A stretch of 8,997 bases of DNA from Candidatus Eiseniibacteriota bacterium (GTDB lineage Bacteria > Eisenbacteria > RBG-16-71-46 > CAIMUX01). The translations under genes and the position numbers were made by a program. Every line of letters begins with the position of its first letter. The stretch's first letter is position 1. Where the stretch lies: NCBI GenBank assembly GCA_020431745.1, contig JAGQHR010000084.1, positions 1 to 8,997 of the forward strand. Reading direction: 5' to 3'. Of the stretch, positions 5,239 to 8,997 are shown one piece after another. Below the pieces are notes generated by a model. The model saw only the letters and a list, made by a program, of their open reading frames with translations, made no database searches and had not been told where the DNA came from.

Positions 5239-6354
5239 CTAGAAGCGTGCGTTGAGGACCGGAAGCATCCGCGCGCCGAGGGGCCCCTCGCCCACCCGAT
5301 TGACCACGCCGATCTGGACCCCGCGCAGAGAGTCGGTCCAATTCACGATCCCGAGCATGAGTCCCCGCGCATCTTCCGCGCGGTTGTAGACGGCGGCGGT
5401 GAACCCGACCGAGGACTCGGATCGAACGTACGCGCCCGCCAGATTGAGCCCGACCAGATCGCGTCCCCGCAGGCTCCCCCCGGCGATTTGGATTCCCTCC
5501 GCTCGCTCGGCGGCGACACCCAGACCGGCGACCGACAGCCCCCGCATGGTCTCGTCGCTCGCGACTCCCAGGCCGGCCACCGAAACTCCCGTGATTCCGT
5601 CGTCCGCCGCGATGCCGAGCCCGGCGATTTGGAGGCCTACGATCTCCTCGTCGGCCGCCAGCCCGATCCCCGCGAGGTGGATGCCCTGCATCGCACCATC
5701 CGCCGCCATGCCGATTCCGGCGACGTGAATCCCGTACATGGACGCGTCCGCCGCCATCCCGATGCCGGCGATGCCCATTCCGGTCATGGACCCGTCGGAA
5801 GCCAGCCCGATCCCCGCGACCTGCACTCCCCGCATCGGGCCGTCGGCGGCGCAGGCGATCCCTGCCACGGAAACTCCGTCCATCGCGTCGTCGGAGGCAA
5901 TGGCGATTCCGGCGACCTGGAGACCCCGCATCCACCCGTCGCTCGCAACCGCGATTCCGGCGGCCTCGATACCGGTGAGGTCCCCCCCGGCGACACCGAT
6001 CCCGGCCACCAGGATGCCCGTGGAACGGCCCGCCTCGATTCCGATGAGCCCGGCACCGATTCCGTGGAGCTGTCCGACCCCCGGTCCGTAGAGACCCAGT
6101 GCGATTCCGTCCATGGCGAACCGGTCGTTGGATCCGGGCTTCCAGAACGTGAGGTTGATCCCATCGACGGAACGGACCCGATGGTCGCTCCAGTTGAGCC
6201 GCAAGCCTCGGAATTCGCGGGAATTCCCCAGGCCGAGGCCGGCCTCGGAGCTGGGAAGACCGATCGAGGCGGCAGAAGCCCCACTCGCCGCGGCGATCCC
6301 CAGGCATGCCGCGATCACTCCCGCTCGTCGCGAGCGGATCCATCGAGCGTTCAT
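5239..6354 (-). CDS. Exported glycine-anchored repeat protein (LA_2272-like surface repeat family)
   Basis: 371 residues. The N-terminus looks like a signal peptide: basic MNARWIRSRR, hydrophobic 11-25, then ASA with likely cleavage after A28. An IAAC at 14-17 resembles a lipobox, but the hydrophobic stretch before it is very short. The mature protein is nearly all repeats of the form G-[ILV]-x-[VI]-A-G-[IL]-[GA]-x-A-[AS]-D. Anchor glycines fall at 83, 98, 113, 128, 144, 160, 176, 192, 208, 224, 240, 256, 272, 287, 302, 317, 331 and 345: spacing 15, then nine times 16, then 15, then 14. The C-terminus (GIVNWTDSLRGVQIGVVN and PVLNARF) resembles the surface repeat family named after Leptospira LA_2272; this is from memory. 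Alternating hydrophobic residues suggest stacked beta strands, probably outer-membrane or surface located. Function unknown. A GGGGAGG site 6 nt before the ATG supports the start. It lies 126 bp after rng and 56 bp before the lyase gene. Confidence 0.85.
   Translation of the reverse strand: MNARWIRSRRAGVIAACLGIAAASGASAASIGLPSSEAGLGLGNSREFRGLRLNWSDHRVRSVDGINLTFWKPGSNDRFAMDGIALGLYGPGVGQLHGIGAGLIGIEAGRSTGILVAGIGVAGGDLTGIEAAGIAVASDGWMRGLQVAGIAIASDDAMDGVSVAGIACAADGPMRGVQVAGIGLASDGSMTGMGIAGIGMAADASMYGIHVAGIGMAADGAMQGIHLAGIGLAADEEIVGLQIAGLGIAADDGITGVSVAGLGVASDETMRGLSVAGLGVAAERAEGIQIAGGSLRGRDLVGLNLAGAYVRSESSVGFTAAVYNRAEDARGLMLGIVNWTDSLRGVQIGVVNRVGEGPLGARMLPVLNARF
5500..5979 (-). repeat. Ten 48-bp coding tandem repeats
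   Basis: Residues 126-285 of the surface protein are ten units of exactly 16 residues (48 bp), each built on the pattern [ML]-x-G-x-x-[VI]-A-G-[IL]-[GA]-x-A-[AS]-D-x-x. Units are diverged at the DNA level, so the array is old or under protein-level selection, not a recent slippage product. Flanking units of 15 and 14 residues continue the array on both sides in degenerate form. Confidence 0.9.
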
Positions 6355-6360
6355 CGATGA

Positions 6361-6380
6361 CCTCCCCGGATAACGGAGGG
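6361..6380 (-). promoter_or_regulatory. Ribosome-binding site of the repeat gene, possibly sequestered
   Basis: GGGGAGG at 6361-6367 on the minus strand is 6 nt before the ATG at 6354, a strong site. CCTCC at 6375-6379 just upstream can pair with the GGAGG in a 5-bp stem with a 9-nt loop, which would mask the site. The masking is inference; the ribosome-binding site itself is clear. Confidence 0.55.
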
Positions 6381-6480
6381 TCCCGAGTCGGAGGATGCGG
6401 CTCCGTTCGGGCGCCTCACGGTCCAGGGCACGCTACGGAGCGGGACCGGACGGGGTTGCCCGGAAAACCCGCCGCGGGAC

Positions 6481-8007
6481 CTAGAGGTACTGCTCCGTGA
6501 CGTCCTTCTTGAGACGGGGGAAGAACAGGCGTACGTCGTCGCGACGGAGCCGCGGATCCTCGCGGATGTCGACACGCACCCCGTGCTCCTTTTCCAGCTC
6601 CTCGAGTCGGGCCGAACGATCGAACAGGTACGTCGCGAGGTCCGGATGAACCTTGAGCTGGATCATCTTCTCCTTGGTGTGCGCCCCGACCCGCCGCACC
6701 GTCCGTTCGACCTTGAGCGTCACCGACTTGTGCGAGAGCACCTGACCGCTTCCGCCGCAGGTGGGACAGGTGTCGGTGAAGTAATGGAAGAGCGACTCGC
6801 GCTCGCGCTGGCGGGTCATCTCGATGAGACCGAGCTCGGAGATCGGGAAGATCTTGGTGCGGGCCCGATCCCGCTTGAGCGCGTTGCGGAAGGTCTCGAG
6901 CACCTGCTTCTTGGAGCTCTCCTCCTCCATGTCGATGAAGTCGCAGACGACGATCCCGCCCAGATCGCGCAGTCGTAGCTGCCGCGCGATCTCTTCCGCC
7001 GCCTCGAGGTTCGTCTTGAGGATCGTGTCCTCCTGATTCTTCTTGCCGGTGAAGCGGCCGGTGTTGACGTCGATCGCCACCAGCGCTTCGGTGTGGTCGA
7101 TGATGAGATAGCCTCCCTTCTTCAGCCACACTTTGCGGTCGAGCGTCTTCTCGATCTCCGCCTCGATGCCGTACTCGTCGAAGATCGGCCCGTCTCCCTT
7201 GTAGAGCTTGACCCGGTTCTTCAGCTCCGGCGAGAACGCCTTCAGATAGTTGACGATCTGCGTGTACGCGGCCCGGGAGTCGATGGTGATGCGCGAGACG
7301 TCCTCGGTCATGAGGTCGCGGATCAGACCGGTCATCATCTCGATGTCGCGGTGGATGAGCGCGGGCGCCTCCAAGGACGTGGAGCTCTCCTCGATCTCCT
7401 TCCACAGGCCGACCAGATACTCGACGTCGGCCTCCAGCTCCTTGCGGCTGCGTCCCTCCGCTGCCGTCCGGCAGATGAGGCCGGCATGACTGGGCCGAAG
7501 CTCGGTGAGGATCTTCTTCAGGCGGCTGCGTTCGTCGCGATCGACGATCTTGCGCGACACGCCGGCATGCTTGAGCCCGGGCATCAGGACCAGATACCGC
7601 CCGGGCAGGGAGAGCCGGCAGGAAACCTTGGGCCCCTTGGTTCCGATCGGCTCCTTGATCACCTGGACCATCACCTCCTGGCCCTTCTTGAGGTGATCCT
7701 GAATGTTCAGCTCCTGTCGAGGATCGGACGACCGCGCTCCCGCAGAGTCCTCGAGGTCGAAGCCCTCGAAATCGATGATCGACTCCAGGAGATCCGATGC
7801 GTGGAGGAACGCGGTGCGCGAGAGCCCGACGTCGAGAAAGGCGGCCTGGATTCCCGGCAGCACGGCGTTGACCTGTCCCTTGTAGATGTCGCCGACCAGG
7901 CGTCGCTCTTCCTCCCGCTCCACGAAGAGCTCGACGAGCTTGGCATCTTCGAGCACGGCGATGCGGGTCTCGCTGGGATCCGCATTGATGACGATTTCTT
8001 TGTACAT
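6481..8007 (-). CDS. rng: Ribonuclease G (RNase E/G family)
   Basis: Single-strand endoribonuclease acting on AU-rich sites near 5'-monophosphate ends; matures 16S rRNA 5' ends and takes part in mRNA decay. 508 residues, close to E. coli RNase G (489) and without the long C-terminal scaffold of RNase E. The N-terminal S1 region spans about 36-125 (GDIYKGQVNAVLPGIQAAFLDVG) with a short acidic insert near 78-100. The RNase H-like catalytic domain carries the metal ligands D313 in VAIDVNTG and D356 in CDFIDME, with RTAAEG (180-185) and GGYLIIDHTEA nearby. The zinc-link CPTCGGSG gives C414 and C417. The ATG at 8007 begins MYKEIVINAD, the family-typical start, with only a short-spaced GAGGGA ahead of it. 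It follows a 228-bp structured leader after comF. In many genomes this gene directly precedes rplU-rpmA. Confidence 0.96.
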   Translation of the reverse strand: MYKEIVINADPSETRIAVLEDAKLVELFVEREEERRLVGDIYKGQVNAVLPGIQAAFLDVGLSRTAFLHASDLLESIIDFEGFDLEDSAGARSSDPRQELNIQDHLKKGQEVMVQVIKEPIGTKGPKVSCRLSLPGRYLVLMPGLKHAGVSRKIVDRDERSRLKKILTELRPSHAGLICRTAAEGRSRKELEADVEYLVGLWKEIEESSTSLEAPALIHRDIEMMTGLIRDLMTEDVSRITIDSRAAYTQIVNYLKAFSPELKNRVKLYKGDGPIFDEYGIEAEIEKTLDRKVWLKKGGYLIIDHTEALVAIDVNTGRFTGKKNQEDTILKTNLEAAEEIARQLRLRDLGGIVVCDFIDMEEESSKKQVLETFRNALKRDRARTKIFPISELGLIEMTRQRERESLFHYFTDTCPTCGGSGQVLSHKSVTLKVERTVRRVGAHTKEKMIQLKVHPDLATYLFDRSARLEELEKEHGVRVDIREDPRLRRDDVRLFFPRLKKDVTEQYL

Positions 8008-8019
8008 TCCCTCATCCCG

Positions 8020-8037
8020 ACCCGCCTGTCGGCGGGT
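8020..8037 (-). other. Stem-loop just upstream of the rng start
   Basis: Perfect 7-bp stem ACCCGCC/GGCGGGT with a 4-nt loop, ending 12 nt before the rng ATG and abutting its ribosome-binding region. It could modulate rng translation or offer a cleavage target for RNase G itself, which is inference. Confidence 0.5.
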
Positions 8038-8090
8038 GCGATCTCTGATCCCGGCCTCGATCCGCGAGGCTCCGATCTCGTGGCCCCCAT

Positions 8091-8135
8091 CCGGAGGGCG
8101 GCGCGCGGCTCCTTGCGGCGCGCCGACTGCTCCGG
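8091..8135. other. Long two-part hairpin in the comF-rng spacer
   Basis: Outer arms CCGGAG (8091-8096) and CTCCGG (8130-8135) enclose inner arms CGGCGCGC (8099-8106) and GCGCGCCG (8118-8125), with an 11-nt loop and a small internal loop. No T-tract follows on either strand, so it is not a standard intrinsic terminator. It would form a stable structure in the rng leader RNA. Confidence 0.55.
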
Positions 8136-8189
8136 CAGCAATACGGGCGGACCGGGCCCGGTCACCCCGAGCCCGGTTCGGCAGATGCG

Positions 8190-8218
8190 GGTATATCAGC
8201 TTTCCGAACCAGCTGAAA
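8190..8218 (-). promoter_or_regulatory. Weak candidate promoter for rng
   Basis: On the minus strand TGATATACC gives an extended -10 (TG-n-TATACC, hexamer 8195-8190). 17 nt upstream is TTTCAG (8218-8213), only a partial -35 match. TCAGCT/AGCTGA (8196-8201 and 8211-8216) forms an inverted repeat between the two elements. A start near 8183 would put all the leader hairpins in the rng transcript. Suggestive only. Confidence 0.3.
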
Positions 8219-8235
8219 GCGCCCCGTTTCGGAGC

Positions 8236-8967
8236 CTACGCGGAAACCGGGGTGGCCCCGAGCACCGCGGCCTCGACCCGGAGTCCCTCCCCCGCGGCCG
8301 TTCGCAACGCCCCGGCGCAGGCGGAGAGCGTGCTGCCCGTGGTGAGAACGTCGTCGATCAGGACCACCACGGCCCCGGCGTCCGCAATCCGGACCAGCGC
8401 GCGCGCCCCCCGAAGGGTCGGTTCGACGGCCCGGTGCATCTCGGTCCGTCGTTCCGCGGCGGAAAGCCCGCGCAGGGGGCGCCGGTACCGGGTCCGGCGG
8501 ATCCACGCGAGCTCGCACCTCCAACCGATCCGCGCGGCCACCGCTCGAGCGAGCGTCTCGACGGGAGAAAACCCTCGCTCCCGGCGACGTACCGGGGCCA
8601 TCGGCACGGGGACGAGGATCGGATCGTCGTCGTGGATCCGATCGCGCAGCAGGGCCTCGAAACGGGGAAGCACCACGCCCGGCACGCCTCCGGACGGATC
8701 CTCTTTGTACGAGCGCACGACCTCGGCCCAGATCCCGGAGAACGATCCCGCCGCATGGACGGAAAGCGCATCCAGCTCGACGCGTGTCGGGCCTCCCTCG
8801 TCCTCGAGCGTCCGAGCGCACGTCAGGCAGAGCCTCCCGCGCGTGGTGATCCGGGAGAAGCACGCGGGACACTGCGGCGGCACCAGTCCCTGGCCGAGGC
8901 CACGCCAAAGCGCGACCCACCGGGAGAGCGCGGGACCGGACACGAACGCCATCGATGGTGCGGTCAT
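8236..8967 (-). CDS. comF: ComF family protein (phosphoribosyltransferase fold)
   Basis: Homologue of the competence protein ComF, a cytoplasmic protein with a PRTase domain, required for single-strand DNA uptake in naturally transformable bacteria; in others its role is unclear. 243 residues, the usual length. The N-terminal zinc ribbon has C33, C36, C47 and C50 (CPAC and CLTC). The PRTase core shows VPVPMAPVRRRERGFSP (119-135) and RPLRGLSAAERR, and the PRPP loop VVLIDDVLTTGST (201-213) carries the paired acids D205/D206. The ATG at 8967 has GAGG about 7 nt upstream and forms an ATGA overlap with an upstream reading frame. It is followed by the 228-bp structured spacer before rng, so the two genes are not tightly coupled. 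Confidence 0.92.
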   Translation of the reverse strand: MTAPSMAFVSGPALSRWVALWRGLGQGLVPPQCPACFSRITTRGRLCLTCARTLEDEGGPTRVELDALSVHAAGSFSGIWAEVVRSYKEDPSGGVPGVVLPRFEALLRDRIHDDDPILVPVPMAPVRRRERGFSPVETLARAVAARIGWRCELAWIRRTRYRRPLRGLSAAERRTEMHRAVEPTLRGARALVRIADAGAVVVLIDDVLTTGSTLSACAGALRTAAGEGLRVEAAVLGATPVSA

Positions 8968-8997
8968 CGCTCGTCCTCGACTCGAGAGCCCGTTGCG
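8964..8997 (-). CDS. Possible C-terminal end of an upstream gene (partial)
   Basis: The last ten codons of an open frame entering from the right edge end in TGA at 8966-8964, overlapping the comF ATG as ATGA. Such 4-bp overlaps are typical of coupled genes. The visible peptide (ATGSRVEDER) is too short to identify, so this rests on the overlap geometry alone. Confidence 0.25.
   Translation of the reverse strand, partial: ATGSRVEDER

Noticed and set aside
5500..5979. Regular 48-bp periodicity that could suggest a CRISPR-like or satellite array.
   Set aside because: There are no identical repeats separated by unique spacers. The period is exactly 16 codons in frame with a coherent protein repeat.
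5183..6343. Open frame upstream of and in frame with the PLP lyase, overlapping the repeat gene, which would give a 749-residue fusion.
   Set aside because: It is an Arg/Gly/His-rich alternative reading of the 48-bp repeats, which keep any stop-free frame open. The repeat gene itself has a signal peptide, a strong ribosome-binding site and family-like ends, so the extension is a shadow.
6455..6473. Possible terminator GGGTT/AACCC shortly after the rng stop.
   Set aside because: Only a 5-bp stem with an 8-nt loop and no T-tract on the minus strand, so not reported as a terminator.
8162..8920. Minus-strand open frame of 252 codons overlapping comF.
   Set aside because: Arg/Gly/Pro-rich shadow in a second frame; comF in the other frame has a zinc ribbon and PRPP loop.

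Overview
The window is about 9 kb of GC-rich DNA with all recognisable genes on the minus strand, so transcription runs from high to low coordinates. The kdsB-pyrG-kdsA cluster makes the LPS sugar KDO, and one neighbour is a signal-peptide-bearing surface repeat protein, so the organism is a diderm (Gram-negative type) bacterium. GC content, gene order and protein sequences fit a deltaproteobacterium-like or Eisenbacteria/Gemmatimonadota-like lineage, but the sequence alone does not fix the phylum.

In transcription order: (1) 8997-8236, the last codons of an unknown upstream gene (probable) overlapping comF, a phosphoribosyltransferase-fold competence-type protein. (2) 8235-8008, a 228-bp spacer full of hairpins with a weak candidate promoter. 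(3) 8007-6481, rng, encoding RNase G. (4) 6354-5239, an exported protein made almost entirely of 14-16-residue glycine-anchored repeats. (5) 5182-4094, a PLP-dependent threonine-aldolase/beta-eliminating-lyase-like enzyme. (6) 4093-3859, a GC-rich structured spacer followed by a near-consensus sigma70-type promoter. (7) 3858-3262, rplU and rpmA (ribosomal proteins bL21 and bL27), followed by a strong intrinsic terminator. (8) 3158 to the left edge, kdsB, pyrG and kdsA, the last cut by the window edge.

The last block is one pathway. KdsA condenses PEP with arabinose 5-phosphate to KDO 8-phosphate. After dephosphorylation (gene not in the window), KdsB activates KDO with CTP to CMP-KDO. PyrG, encoded between them, makes that CTP. 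rng, rplU and rpmA often lie next to each other in bacteria and concern RNA processing and the 50S subunit. Here the repeat-protein and lyase genes sit between rng and rplU.

Most of the window is ordinary housekeeping DNA. The points most worth a second look are the symmetric repeat architecture and acidic ladder of the surface protein, the terminator placed just ahead of the kdsB start, a Gln-to-His change in the glutaminase nucleophile motif of PyrG, the hairpin-rich leader before rng, and the metal-dependent signature of KdsA. No tRNA, rRNA, CRISPR array, insertion sequence or phage gene was seen.
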